A DNA stretch of 64,000 nt, from NCBI RefSeq assembly GCF_014127285.1, contig NZ_CP059901.1, forward strand, positions 372,001 through 436,000, in the 5' to 3' direction. The first letter of the stretch is position 1. Each line of letters starts with the position of its first letter. This stretch comes from Mumia sp. ZJ1417. Lineage in GTDB: Bacteria > Actinomycetota > Actinomycetes > Propionibacteriales > Nocardioidaceae. Position numbers and translations under genes: made by a program. The notes under the pieces were generated by a model, which had not been told where the DNA came from, ran no database searches, and was given only the letters and a program-made list of their open reading frames with translations. Positions 15,735 through 24,564 of this stretch are shown here, one piece after another.

Positions 15735-17402
15735 TCAGTGGCCGTGCGTCGTCGGCGCCTTGACCGGGCCCGCCTCCCTGAGGGCGCCAGCGATCCAGGC
15801 CATCGCCTCGGGTACGTCGTAGTTCCCGGCGTGCGGCTTGTCCCAGGCCAGCTGGTAGTCCACCTCCTTGACCGATCGGTCGGACTCGAGCGCGCTGTCC
15901 AGGTTGATCGACACCGTGAACGCCGTGTCCCGATCACGCGTTCCGTGCCGGACGTACCAGTACGGTGCCGTGTCGGCGTTCGTCCCGATGTAGTGCATCG
16001 GGTCGATCAGATCGACCTGCTCGTCGACGACCGTTCCTCGCTGCCGGAGGAAGCGGGCCCACGTCAGACCGGTGTCGTCCACTCCCGTGCCGTCGCCGGC
16101 GATCGAGTTGTTGTTCCATGCGTACGCGGTGAAGTTGGAGTACACCTGTTCGTCGGTGCCGAAGAGGTTGGTCTCCCCGCCGGTCAGCCCATTGACGCCG
16201 ACCTGGTCGAACGCTGGGGCCGGCTTGAGCGCCCGCTGCTTGACGACGAACGCCAGATACTTGGTCATGTCGATCGAGACGACCTTGTCCCGATCGTTGT
16301 CGACGTCGATCCAGTCGTTGACCAGCCCGACCGAGGGCACGGTCTCGCCCAGGTCGGGGACCACGTTGGTCGGGGCGGCCTTCATGAAGGTCTCGGCGGA
16401 CCGGGCCACCTCGTCGCGGATCATCTTCAGCATCGTGTCCGCCGTCAGCTTGCGACCGGCGGCGTCCCGCAGCCCCAGGCTCTTGAGGTACGCGGGGTAG
16501 TCGGCCGCGATCGCGGCACTCGTGGCCGGAGCGGGATCCTGTCTGGTGGTAGCCCGGGTCCCGAGTGTCGTGAAGAGCCACTCGTAGGCGATATCGGCGT
16601 TTCCGAGGTCCGTGATCGGGCAGTACGCGTTGGCCGCGAACACGTCGTCGCGGATCGTGCTGCGTCTCTTCGACGAGATCCCCGCCGCGCCGACGTCCGC
16701 GAGGTACGTGTCGTAGTCGCGGCTGTTTCCTGATGCGGCGAGTGCTGCGGTGAGAGCGCCGCCGCCGCTGGTGCCGTTGACGACGATCCGCTCGGCGCTG
16801 CCCGGCATGGCCGAATCGTTGAGACGCAGGTACCGCACCGCGGCCTTGGCGTCGACGACCGCCGCCGGCGACTTGCCCGGGTAGGTGCCGTCCGCGGCCA
16901 CGATCCCGCGACTGCGGCTGGCGACGTCGACGAACACGTACCCGGCTTTGAGCGCCGCGCCAACGTTGCTCGCGGTCGAGTCGTACGCTGCGCCGTCAGT
17001 GACGCTGGCTCTGATGTAGCTGGCCATCCAGCCGCTGTTGTTGACGGCGAAGTAGATCGCCGTGCGGGGGTTCTCGGCTGACGACTCGGGCACGAAGACG
17101 TTCATGCTCTGGTAGCCGCACTCGGGATTCGCGATCTCGCGGCCGTTCTGGGTCTTGGCCATGAGGATCGGATCGGCGACGTAGCAGATCTCCCGGTACC
17201 AGCGGACCGCCATCGGCTGACCGTCCACCGTGACGGTGAGCTCGGTGTAGGCAGCCGGGTCGAAGGCGAGAGCACCATCCTCGGCATCTGACTTCGGGCT
17301 GCCCGGCGGCCCGTGGCCAGCCGATGCCGCCGCGGGGATCGCCGGAGACAACATCCCGCAGATCACGACGCCCGCTACGAGCGCTTGCTTCATCAAGGAC
17401 AT
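15735..17402 (-). CDS. Secreted subtype-B-tannase-like esterase
   Basis: A 555-residue exported alpha/beta hydrolase with a signal peptide (about 1-28). 'CYVADP' followed by 'YQSMNVFVPE' near residues 73-107 and the nucleophile elbow 'VNGTSGGGAL' with Ser212 follow the layout of Lactobacillus-type (subtype B) tannases. A late Asp and His ('RHGTRDRDT', 'WDKPHAGNYD') complete a likely triad. Tannases release gallate from galloyl esters; from sequence alone another aromatic ester is possible. ATG 17402 follows AGGAG by 6 bases. It is divergent from the transporter/ring-cleavage operon, with shared operator-like palindromes between, which supports a gallate-type role. Confidence 0.72.
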   Translation of the reverse strand: MSLMKQALVAGVVICGMLSPAIPAAASAGHGPPGSPKSDAEDGALAFDPAAYTELTVTVDGQPMAVRWYREICYVADPILMAKTQNGREIANPECGYQSMNVFVPESSAENPRTAIYFAVNNSGWMASYIRASVTDGAAYDSTASNVGAALKAGYVFVDVASRSRGIVAADGTYPGKSPAAVVDAKAAVRYLRLNDSAMPGSAERIVVNGTSGGGALTAALAASGNSRDYDTYLADVGAAGISSKRRSTIRDDVFAANAYCPITDLGNADIAYEWLFTTLGTRATTRQDPAPATSAAIAADYPAYLKSLGLRDAAGRKLTADTMLKMIRDEVARSAETFMKAAPTNVVPDLGETVPSVGLVNDWIDVDNDRDKVVSIDMTKYLAFVVKQRALKPAPAFDQVGVNGLTGGETNLFGTDEQVYSNFTAYAWNNNSIAGDGTGVDDTGLTWARFLRQRGTVVDEQVDLIDPMHYIGTNADTAPYWYVRHGTRDRDTAFTVSINLDSALESDRSVKEVDYQLAWDKPHAGNYDVPEAMAWIAGALREAGPVKAPTTHGH

Positions 17403-17469
17403 GAACCACTCCTGTCTGAGGAGGGCCGGTGGGGGCCCCGACCCGGTGTGACGCACGCTACATCGATAG

Positions 17470-17497
17470 ATGATATTGGAGAAGAGATCGTCACCAA
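17470..17497 (-). promoter_or_regulatory. Probable promoter of the tannase-like gene
   Basis: On the minus strand TTGGTG (17492-17497) and TATCAT (17470-17475) are spaced 16 bases, about 70 bases before the ATG. It is the best sigma-70-like match in the divergent region. Confidence 0.4.
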
Positions 17498-17540
17498 TTT
17501 TGTCGAAAGAGCATCGCCGCGGGGCTTCGAATCAGAGTTG

Positions 17541-17572
17541 TTGTGAATATCGTCTTCACAATTGTTCACAAT
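17541..17572. promoter_or_regulatory. Operator-like palindromes in the divergent tannase/transporter promoter
   Basis: Two nested elements are visible. TTGTGAA (17541-17547) and TTCACAA (17555-17561) form a perfect 7-base inverted repeat. ATTGT-TC-ACAAT (17561-17572) is a perfect 5-2-5 palindrome. FCD-type GntR regulators bind short palindromes of this kind. A one-mismatch version (ATTGTCGGCAAT) lies in front of the gntR gene at 25582. The site sits where it could repress both divergent units. Confidence 0.55.
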
Positions 17573-17650
17573 CTGAGGTACCGTGCCTCACGCCTCGCCC
17601 CGAGGCATCACGTCCGTCGGGCACAGTTGCCCGCTCCCCGAGGAGTGCTC

Positions 17651-18643
17651 ATGCACCGGTTGTCCTCTCGCGGCTCGTCCCGCCGATCTCTGCGCCTGCT
17701 CGCCGGCGTCGCGCTCACCCTCTCGCTCGCTCTCTCGGCGTGCGGAGGCGGCGACGACGACTCGTCCGCCGACGCGGACGGGACGACGTCGGTGACGGTC
17801 GGGGTGATCCCGATCATCGACGTCGCCCCGATCTACCTCGGGATCGAGCAGGGCTTCTTCGAGGACGAGGGTCTTGATCTCACGCTCGAGACGGCCCAGG
17901 GCGGTGCGGCGATCGTTCCCGGTGTCGTGAGCGACCAGTTCCAGTTCGGCTTCAGCAACTCGATCTCGCTGATGGTCGCCAACACGCAGGGGCTGCCGCT
18001 CAAGGTCGTCAGCGCCGGTGTCACCTCCACCGGCGAGGTGGGCAAGGACTTCGGTGGTGTCATCGTCAAGAGCGACAGCGACATCACGTCCGCCGCCGAC
18101 CTCGCCGGCAAGAAGGTCGCGGTCAACACGCTGAAGAACATCAACACCACCACCATCAACGAGGCCGTCCGGCAGGACGGTGGGGACCCGTCGTCGATCG
18201 AGTACGTCGAGCTTGCCTTCCCCGACATCGTCTCCGCGGTCGCCAAGGGGGACGTCGACGCAGGTCAGGTCGTGGAGCCGTTCCTCACGATCGCGACCCA
18301 GGGCGGCGACCGCCAGGTGAGCTCCAACTACGTCGCAACGGATCCCGACCTCGAGGTCGCGATGTACTTCACGACCTCGACGTACGCCGAGAAGAACCCC
18401 GAGGTCGTCGAGAGCTTCACCGCTGCGATGAACAAGTCGCTCGACTACGCCCAGGAGCACCCCGACGAGGTGCGCGACATCCTCGGCACCTACACCGAGA
18501 TCGACCCGAAGGTCGCCGAGGCCGTCGCCCTGCCGCGGTGGTCGTCGACGCTCGAGACGGAGTCCATCGAGAAGCTCGCCGACCTCGCCGAGCAGGACGA
18601 GCTGATCACGAAGCAGCCGGACCTCGAGGCTCTGCTGCCGTGA
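17651..18643 (+). CDS. ABC importer substrate-binding lipoprotein, SsuA/TauA/NMT1 type
   Basis: A 330-residue lipoprotein with signal 'LALSAC' (lipidated Cys31), then a two-lobed NMT1/SsuA-like fold: 'VTVGVIPIIDVAPIYLGIEQGFFEDEG' style opening and 'AADLAGKKVAVNTLKN' in the first lobe. Members bind sulfonates, thiamine precursors, nitrate or small aromatic acids. Here the operon (two permeases, an ATPase and OMA-pathway enzymes) suggests an aromatic acid such as gallate; this is inference. ATG 17651 follows CGAGGAG; longer in-frame starts upstream lack a ribosome site. Confidence 0.88.
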   Translation: MHRLSSRGSSRRSLRLLAGVALTLSLALSACGGGDDDSSADADGTTSVTVGVIPIIDVAPIYLGIEQGFFEDEGLDLTLETAQGGAAIVPGVVSDQFQFGFSNSISLMVANTQGLPLKVVSAGVTSTGEVGKDFGGVIVKSDSDITSAADLAGKKVAVNTLKNINTTTINEAVRQDGGDPSSIEYVELAFPDIVSAVAKGDVDAGQVVEPFLTIATQGGDRQVSSNYVATDPDLEVAMYFTTSTYAEKNPEVVESFTAAMNKSLDYAQEHPDEVRDILGTYTEIDPKVAEAVALPRWSSTLETESIEKLADLAEQDELITKQPDLEALLP

Positions 18644-18689
18644 CCACCCTTCACCAGGACGACGAGCGCCGACCACCGGAGGTGACACC

Positions 18690-19523
18690 ATGGGCGCCAC
18701 GCTCACCGCCCCGTCGCAGACGGTGACCCGCCCGATCAGGACACGGCGGGCAGGCCGGCTCCGTGACACCGTGCTCGGCATCCTCGGGCTGGCGGTCGTT
18801 GTCCTGGTGATCGAGCTCCTTCCCCGTGTCGGCGTGGTCGACAGCCGCTTCTTGCCGCCGGCGAGCGAGATGCTGGCCACCCTGTGGGACCAGCTCGGAG
18901 AGCCCTCCTTCTGGACCGCGCTCGGCGACACCCTGCGCGGCTGGGCCATCGGGCTCGCGATCGCGATGGTGGCCGGAGTCGCTGTCGGCATCGTGGTCGG
19001 CAGCATCCCCCTGCTCCGTGCGATCACGGCCTCGACCGTGGAGTTCCTGCGCCCGATCCCGTCCGTCGCTCTGATCCCGCTGGTCGTCCTGATCTACGGC
19101 AGCCAGCCGCAGTCGGCGCTGATCCTCGTCGTGTACGCCTCGTTCTGGCAGGTGCTCGTCCAGGTTCTATACGGCGTGGCCGACGTCGACCCTGTCGTCC
19201 GCGACACCGCGCACTCGTATCGCTTCTCGCGTCGCGCGATCGTCCGCACCGTGATCTGGCCGACCGCGCTCCCGTACGTCGTCACCGGCTTCCGCCTCGC
19301 GGCTGCGGTCGCTCTGATCCTCGAGATCACCGCCGAGCTCATCATCGGCGTCCCCGGCCTAGGACAGCGCATCGGCGTCGCACAGAGCTCCGGCGCCGTC
19401 TCTTTGACGTACGCGCTGGTCATCGTCGTCGGGCTCGTGGGGATCACCGTCAATCTGTTCGCCCGTGTCGTCGAGCGCCGCGCCCTGCGATGGCACAGCT
19501 CGGTCCGGAGGGAGATCGCATGA
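18690..19523 (+). CDS. ABC importer permease 1 (SsuC/TauC type)
   Basis: A 277-residue BPD-type permease with about six membrane segments and the cytoplasmic EAA-like loop ('ITAELIIGVPGLGQRI'). GGAGGTG is 4 bases before the ATG. It differs clearly from the second permease that overlaps it by ATGA, so the importer is probably a heterodimer, whereas most SsuABC systems use one permease twice. It should pair with the ATPase at 20310. Confidence 0.88.
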   Translation: MGATLTAPSQTVTRPIRTRRAGRLRDTVLGILGLAVVVLVIELLPRVGVVDSRFLPPASEMLATLWDQLGEPSFWTALGDTLRGWAIGLAIAMVAGVAVGIVVGSIPLLRAITASTVEFLRPIPSVALIPLVVLIYGSQPQSALILVVYASFWQVLVQVLYGVADVDPVVRDTAHSYRFSRRAIVRTVIWPTALPYVVTGFRLAAAVALILEITAELIIGVPGLGQRIGVAQSSGAVSLTYALVIVVGLVGITVNLFARVVERRALRWHSSVRREIA

Positions 19524-20305
19524 CCGTCCGCTCGCTCGCGCGCCAGGCCGCCCTGACCCTCGGCCTGCCGGTCGCGATGATCGCCCTGTGGTGGGTCGTC
19601 TCGGCCAACAGCACCAGCATCTTCTGGCCGCCGCTCTCGGAGATCGTCGAGGCATTTCCCGAGACCTGGACGTGGGACCGGATCGTCAACTCTGTCGTCC
19701 CGAGCGTCGTACGACTGCTCACCGGATACACGATCGCGGTTGTCGTCGGCGTTGCCGCCGGCACAGCGATCGGACTCTCGCGCAACGTCCGCGCCTTCTG
19801 CGAACCGTCGATGGAGTTCTTCCGTGCGATCCCGCCGCCCGTCCTGGTGCCCATCATCGCCCTGTTCACCGGCTACACCGGCGCCACCGCGAAGATCGTC
19901 ACGATCGCGCTGGGCTGCCTGTGGCCAGTCCTGCTCAACACTGTCGAGGGCGTACGGGGCCTGGACGAGGTTCAGCTAGACACCGCGCGATGCTACCGGT
20001 TCCGCACACGCTCTCGGCTGATCCATGTCGTGCTGCGCGGTGCGAGCCCACAGATCTCCACCGGAGCACGCCAGGCTCTCTCGATCGGCGTGATTCTCAT
20101 GGTCGTGAGCGAGCTCTTCGGGGCCAACAGCGGGCTGGGTGCCGACATCGTGCAGTTCCAGCGCAGCTTCGCGATCCCGCAGATGTGGACCGGCATCATC
20201 ATGCTCGGGCTTATCGGCGTCGTTCTCTCGGCCATCTTCCGCATCGTCGAGAACCGCGCGCTCGCCTGGTACTACGGCTTGCGACGCGCCGACCGAGGAG
20301 CGTGA
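19520..20305 (+). CDS. ABC importer permease 2 (SsuC/TauC type)
   Basis: A 261-residue permease of the same family as its upstream neighbour but divergent in sequence. It has about six membrane segments, 'PSMEFFRAIPPPVLVPIIALF' and the EAA-type loop 'VSELFGANSGLGADI'. The start is ATG 19520, overlapping the previous stop; a longer frame runs through the first permease gene and is not real. The ATPase gene starts four bases after the stop. Confidence 0.88.
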   Translation: MTVRSLARQAALTLGLPVAMIALWWVVSANSTSIFWPPLSEIVEAFPETWTWDRIVNSVVPSVVRLLTGYTIAVVVGVAAGTAIGLSRNVRAFCEPSMEFFRAIPPPVLVPIIALFTGYTGATAKIVTIALGCLWPVLLNTVEGVRGLDEVQLDTARCYRFRTRSRLIHVVLRGASPQISTGARQALSIGVILMVVSELFGANSGLGADIVQFQRSFAIPQMWTGIIMLGLIGVVLSAIFRIVENRALAWYYGLRRADRGA

Positions 20306-20309
20306 CCCC

Positions 20310-21185
20310 ATGACCTTCTCCACACGCGGCGGCCCGACGTCGCCCGAGACCGTAGAGACGGGAACCACCGTGCCCCCATCGTCCCAGCCGCCCGTCGCGC
20401 TCGACGTCGACGGCCTGCGCAAGATCTACCGCAGCGACAACGGCGACGTCGAAGCCGTGCGTGACCTCACCTTCTCGGTGTCGCGCGGTGAGCTGGTGTG
20501 CATCGTCGGACCGTCCGGCGCAGGAAAGACGACGCTGCTGCGCTGCATCGCGGGCCTCTTGGACCTCACTGAGGGCAGCGTGACCCTCGACGGCCAGTCC
20601 GTCGACGGGCCGCCCGAAGGCATGGCAGTGGTGTTCCAGGAGTACGGACGCAGCCTCTTCCCGTGGATGACCGTGCGGCAGAACGTGGAGATGCCTCTGA
20701 AGGAAAAGGGCCTGCGTCGCGCCGAGCGCCGAGAGAAGGTCGACGCCGCCCTCGAGGCCGTGGGGCTTGCCGACGTGTCGACTGCTCACCCGTGGCAGCT
20801 TTCAGGAGGCATGCAGCAGCGAGTCGCGATCGCCCGCGCCGTCGCGTACGAGCCGAGCGTCCTGTTGATGGACGAGCCGTTCGCGGCGGTCGACGCCCAG
20901 ACCCGTGCCGATCTCGAGGACCTTGTCCGCGAACTCTGGCGACGTCTCGGTGTGACGGTCCTCTTCGTCACCCACGACATCGACGAGGCCGTGTTCCTCG
21001 GTCAACGGGTGCTCGTGCTCTCCAACCGCCCCACCGTCGTCCTCGAGGACGTCAACGTCGACCTGCCCGACGAGCGCTTCCAGCTGGAGACCCGCTCGTC
21101 GCCTCGCTTCGCCGAGCTCCGTGCCCGCGTGTACGAGCTCATCCAGGCGGCGAAGAAGGGCGTCCGGTCGACCGCGGAGGTATGA
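20310..21185 (+). CDS. ABC importer ATPase (SsuB/TauB type)
   Basis: A 291-residue ATPase: Walker A 'GPSGAGKTTLL', Q-loop 'VFQEYGRSLFPWMTV', signature 'LSGGMQQRVAIARA', Walker B 'VLLMDEPFAAVD' and H-loop 'VTHDIDEAVFL'. The 'LFPW' after the Q-loop is typical of the nitrate/sulfonate/taurine group. It energises the two permeases upstream. The stop overlaps the start of the DUF1932 dehydrogenase gene (ATGA), tying transport to catabolism. Confidence 0.92.
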   Translation: MTFSTRGGPTSPETVETGTTVPPSSQPPVALDVDGLRKIYRSDNGDVEAVRDLTFSVSRGELVCIVGPSGAGKTTLLRCIAGLLDLTEGSVTLDGQSVDGPPEGMAVVFQEYGRSLFPWMTVRQNVEMPLKEKGLRRAERREKVDAALEAVGLADVSTAHPWQLSGGMQQRVAIARAVAYEPSVLLMDEPFAAVDAQTRADLEDLVRELWRRLGVTVLFVTHDIDEAVFLGQRVLVLSNRPTVVLEDVNVDLPDERFQLETRSSPRFAELRARVYELIQAAKKGVRSTAEV

Positions 21186-21952
21186 GCGTGGCGACCGTCG
21201 CGGTTCTCGGGGTCGGAGAGGCAGGTACGGCGCTGGTAGCCGACCTGCTCGGCGCCGGGGTCACCGTCCGTGTCCACGACCCGGTGGTCGCAACCCCGGG
21301 GGGCGCGACCGGTTGCCGTGACGACGCCGACGCCGTCGCGGGTGCTGCGCTCGTGATCAGCGTGAACAGTGCCGCCGACGCCCTCGACGCGGCTCGGGTC
21401 GGAGGGCCGGCATGCGCGCCGGGCACCGTGTGGGCCGACCTCAACACCGCCTCGCCGCAGCGCAAGTCCGAAGTCGCAGACGTCCTCCCACCCGAGGTCC
21501 GGTTCGCCGACGTCGCGCTGATGTCGATCGTCCCCGGGCATGGAATTCGTACGCCGATGCTCGTGAGCGGCCCCGGCGCGGAGGCGTACGCCGCGTTCGT
21601 GCGACCGCTCGGCACGCAAATCGACGTGCTCGCCGGTCCGCCAGGAGTCGCTGCGCAACGCAAGCTCATGCGCAGCGTCCTCTACAAAGGAATGGCGGCG
21701 GCGGTCATCGAGGCCGTCGCCGCCGGCCGCGCCGCTGGACTCGAGGACTGGATCCGCGCCGAGATCGCCCGCGAGCTAGACCAGCTCAGCGCCGGCTCTC
21801 TTGACCGGTTCGAGAAGGGCAGCCGGGCCCACGCCGTCCGCCGGGCGCACGAGATGGATGCGGCCGTTCAGATGCTCGACACACTCGGTGTTCCGGGGCG
21901 GGTCAGTGCAGCGAGCCGCGACTGGCTGAACGATCTCAGATCACCACCATGA
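21182..21952 (+). CDS. NAD(P)-dependent dehydrogenase of the 6-phosphogluconate dehydrogenase/DUF1932 family
   Basis: A 256-residue protein with an N-terminal Rossmann fold ('VAVLGVGEAGTALVADLL') and a helical DUF1932 C-terminal domain ('QRKLMRSVLYKGMAAAVIEA' carries the usual catalytic Lys region of this superfamily). It belongs to the beta-hydroxyacid dehydrogenase group in the broad sense. Substrate unknown. It is locked into the operon by ATGA on its 5' side and lies directly before galB, so it probably acts on a pathway intermediate or on a side product such as an oxo acid. Known gallate pathways do not need it. Confidence 0.78.
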   Translation: MSVATVAVLGVGEAGTALVADLLGAGVTVRVHDPVVATPGGATGCRDDADAVAGAALVISVNSAADALDAARVGGPACAPGTVWADLNTASPQRKSEVADVLPPEVRFADVALMSIVPGHGIRTPMLVSGPGAEAYAAFVRPLGTQIDVLAGPPGVAAQRKLMRSVLYKGMAAAVIEAVAAGRAAGLEDWIRAEIARELDQLSAGSLDRFEKGSRAHAVRRAHEMDAAVQMLDTLGVPGRVSAASRDWLNDLRSPP

Positions 21953-21999
21953 CCCAGCACGTGCACTCAAGACCGTTGAATCTCCGGGAAAGGAACACC

Positions 22000-22746
22000 G
22001 TGTCTGTTGACACCGACCGCTCACCCCGCTCCACCCTCGTCATCACCGCCCACGCCGGCGACTTCGTCTGGCGTGCCGGCGGCGCGATCGCACTCGCGGC
22101 TTCCCGCGGCGAGTCGGTGACCATCGCCTGCCTGACCTTCGGCGAGCGGGGCGAGTCTGCTCGCGCCTGGCGCGAAGGACGCGCGCTGGACGAGATCAAG
22201 GCGATCCGTCGTGACGAGGCCGAGAAGGCCGCAGCGACTCTTGGCGCCGAGGTCCGCTTCTTCGATGCGGGAGACTACCCACTCATCGCGACCGCCGAGC
22301 TCACCGACCAGTTGGTCCGGCTCTACCGCGAACTCGCTCCCGACGTCGTCCTGACCCACCCGCTCGATGATCCGTACAACGCCGACCACCCGGCGGCCGC
22401 ACGGATGGCGCTCGACGCTCGCGTTCTCGCGCAGGCCGTCGGCTATCCCGCCGATGGTGAGCCGCTCGGCGCGCCGCCCGTCTTCTACTTCGAGCCACAC
22501 CAGCCTGAGATGTGCGGGTTCGTGCCCGAGGTCCTCCTCGACATCACGGAGGTTTTCGACACCAAGCGTGCCGCGATGGAGTGTCTGGCCGCGCAGCATC
22601 ACCTCTGGGACTACTACACCGACCTCGCAAAGCGACGCGGCGTGCAGCTCAAGCGCAACGCCGGACCGAACCTCGGCCTGGCGAGCACCACGTTCGGCGA
22701 GGCCTACATGCGGCCTTTCCCGCAGGTGACGGACGTGCTCGCATGA
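22000..22746 (+). CDS. galB: 4-oxalomesaconate hydratase, PIG-L-type (GalB-like)
   Basis: A 248-residue PIG-L-fold zinc enzyme. 'AHAGDF' (His18, Asp21) and 'YNADHP' supply the metal ligands. 'GERGESARAWREGRA', 'FFDAGDYPL', 'EPHQPE' and 'HHLWDYY' are features I associate with Pseudomonas putida GalB rather than with GlcNAc deacetylases. GalB hydrates 4-oxalomesaconate to 4-carboxy-4-hydroxy-2-oxoadipate (CHA). GTG 22000 is preferred because GGGAAAGGA lies just upstream; an ATG at 21949 overlapping the previous stop would add 17 residues. The galC start overlaps its stop. Confidence 0.86.
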   Translation: MSVDTDRSPRSTLVITAHAGDFVWRAGGAIALAASRGESVTIACLTFGERGESARAWREGRALDEIKAIRRDEAEKAAATLGAEVRFFDAGDYPLIATAELTDQLVRLYRELAPDVVLTHPLDDPYNADHPAAARMALDARVLAQAVGYPADGEPLGAPPVFYFEPHQPEMCGFVPEVLLDITEVFDTKRAAMECLAAQHHLWDYYTDLAKRRGVQLKRNAGPNLGLASTTFGEAYMRPFPQVTDVLA

Positions 22747-23459
22747 GCGGCGTCATCGTGACCGACTGCCCTCGGCCTGACCCCGAGGATGTCGCGCGTC
22801 TGCGCGACTACGGCGTCGCCACGATCCACGAGGCGATGGGGCGCACCGGCAGCCTCGGCCCGGACCTGCGTCCGGTCCAGCAAGGTCTCACCATCGCCGG
22901 CGGCGCGGTGACTGCGCTGTGCTGGTCGGGTGACAACTTGATGATCCATGCCGCAGTCGAGCAGTGCGGACCCGGCGACCTGCTGGTGGTGGCAACCGCT
23001 GCCCCGAGCACCCATGGCATGTTCGGCGAGCTCTTTGCGACCGCGCTAGCCCACCGTGGCGTCGTCGGAATCGTCATCGACGCCGGCGTGCGTGACACCT
23101 TTGAGCTGCGTGCCATGGGTTTCGGTGCGTGGTCGCGGCACGTAAGCGCCGAAGGCACGGTCAAGGCGACAGGTGGATCGGTGAACGTCCCGGTGGTCCT
23201 GGCGGGCCAGGTCGTCGCGCCCGGTGACGTGGTCGTGGCCGACGACGACGGTGTCGTGCGCGTCCCGCTGGCCGACGTTCGCACGACGATCGAGGCCTGC
23301 GAGGCGCGGCTCGCGAAGGAGGCAGCCTCGCGCGCAGCGTTCGGTCGGGGTGAGCTCGGCCTGGACCGGTACGACCTGCGCGAGCTTCTGAACCGGCTCG
23401 GAGTCGTCTACCGCACGCATGAGGAGCAGACCGCGCCTAGCACCGAGGGCGCACCGTGA
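22743..23459 (+). CDS. galC: CHA aldolase / oxaloacetate decarboxylase, RraA-like fold (GalC/LigK-like)
   Basis: A 238-residue class II aldolase of the RraA/HMG-aldolase family. 'GELFATALAHRGVVG' and 'DAGVRDTFELR' carry the conserved Gly-Glu-Leu and the Arg-Asp pair that hold substrate and Mg/Mn. It cleaves 4-carboxy-4-hydroxy-2-oxoadipate to pyruvate and oxaloacetate and often decarboxylates oxaloacetate. Length equals that of characterised GalC/LigK enzymes. It overlaps galB (ATGA) and galD (GTGA), so the three are co-translated. Confidence 0.88.
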   Translation: MSGVIVTDCPRPDPEDVARLRDYGVATIHEAMGRTGSLGPDLRPVQQGLTIAGGAVTALCWSGDNLMIHAAVEQCGPGDLLVVATAAPSTHGMFGELFATALAHRGVVGIVIDAGVRDTFELRAMGFGAWSRHVSAEGTVKATGGSVNVPVVLAGQVVAPGDVVVADDDGVVRVPLADVRTTIEACEARLAKEAASRAAFGRGELGLDRYDLRELLNRLGVVYRTHEEQTAPSTEGAP

Positions 23460-24532
23460 CGAGCGGAGTCCGGTGTGCACTCATGCGAGGCGGCACCTCG
23501 AAGGGCGGCCTATTTCTCGCTGAAGACCTTCCGGCGGACGTCGCTGCACGTGATGCCCTTCTTCTGCGCGTCATGGGCAGCCCTGACCCGCGCCAGATCG
23601 ATGGGCTCGGGGGGGCGCACCCGTTGACCAGCAAGGTTGGCGTGGTGTCACGTTCTGACGAACCCGGCATCGACGTCGACTACCTATTCCTGCAGGTTGT
23701 CGTCGATGCGCCGGTCGTGTCCACCTCCCAGACCTGTGGCAACATCCTTGCCGCCGTCGGTCCGTTCGCGGTCGAGCGTGGCCTCGTCCTCGCGCGAGAC
23801 GGCGTGACGGAGGTGCGGGTGCGGATGGTGAACAACGACGGTCGCGCGACCCTCCATGTCCGTACCCCTGGCGGTGTCGTCACGTACGACGGAGACACGG
23901 AGCTCGCCGGCGTGCCGGGCACTGCGGCACCGGTGGAGATCGACCTTCAGGCGCTGACGGTGCCGCTGCTGCCGACCGGCCACCTGACTGATGAGCTTGC
24001 CGGCGTGACGGTGACCTGCATCGACAACGGGATGCCGTCGGTCATCGTCCGCGCCGGCGACCTCGGGTGTACCGGCGCGGAGTCCCCGGACGCTCTCGAG
24101 TCCGACGTAGCGCTCGTCGCGCGAATCGGTCGGATCCGCGCCGAGGCCAGCGCCGCGATGGGACTTCCGTCCGACCTGGCCACGTCCACCGTGCCGAAGG
24201 TCGTGCTGGTTTCTCCGCCCGAGGGCGGTGGCACTCTGCAGACCCGGAGCTTCATCCCGCACCGCGTGCACCAGGCGATCGGGGTCCTCGGCGCCGCCAC
24301 CGTCGCTGCGGCCGCCGCTCTTCCCGGGACGGTCGCCCACGAGCTCGCTGCTGGCCCGGCCCCCGGCCGTCCACTCCGGATCGAGCACCCCACCGGCTTC
24401 CTCGACGTCGCGGTCGCGTCCGGCAACGACACCGAAGACCTCACGCCGTCAGTCGCCCGGACGACGATCGTCCGCACTGCGCGGATGCTGATGGACGGCA
24501 CCGTCTACGCCGGGCCCGCCCGCGCCCTGTGA
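23456..24532 (+). CDS. galD: 4-oxalomesaconate tautomerase, PrpF family (GalD-like)
   Basis: A 358-residue PrpF-family isomerase with the hallmark 'ALMRGGTSKGGLF' near the N-terminus, 'TSQTCGNILAAVGPFA' and, near the end, a second diaminopimelate-epimerase-like half. GalD converts the keto form of 4-oxalomesaconate to the enol form used by GalB. PrpF itself acts on methylaconitate, but the direct coupling to galB and galC and the absence of a methylcitrate gene set favour the GalD role. GTG 23456 overlaps the galC stop. Confidence 0.86.
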   Translation: MTSGVRCALMRGGTSKGGLFLAEDLPADVAARDALLLRVMGSPDPRQIDGLGGAHPLTSKVGVVSRSDEPGIDVDYLFLQVVVDAPVVSTSQTCGNILAAVGPFAVERGLVLARDGVTEVRVRMVNNDGRATLHVRTPGGVVTYDGDTELAGVPGTAAPVEIDLQALTVPLLPTGHLTDELAGVTVTCIDNGMPSVIVRAGDLGCTGAESPDALESDVALVARIGRIRAEASAAMGLPSDLATSTVPKVVLVSPPEGGGTLQTRSFIPHRVHQAIGVLGAATVAAAAALPGTVAHELAAGPAPGRPLRIEHPTGFLDVAVASGNDTEDLTPSVARTTIVRTARMLMDGTVYAGPARAL

Positions 24533-24564
24533 CAACGAACCATCGAGACCACAAGGAGACCACC

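Noticed and set aside
22000-22746. PIG-L protein as a mycothiol (GlcNAc-Ins) deacetylase
   Set aside because: Motifs around the zinc site and the C-terminal 'HHLWDYY' fit GalB, and the operon is catabolic.
23456-24532. PrpF of the 2-methylcitrate cycle
   Set aside because: The family is the same, but there is no acnD or prpBC beside it, and it is co-translated with GalB/GalC-like genes.
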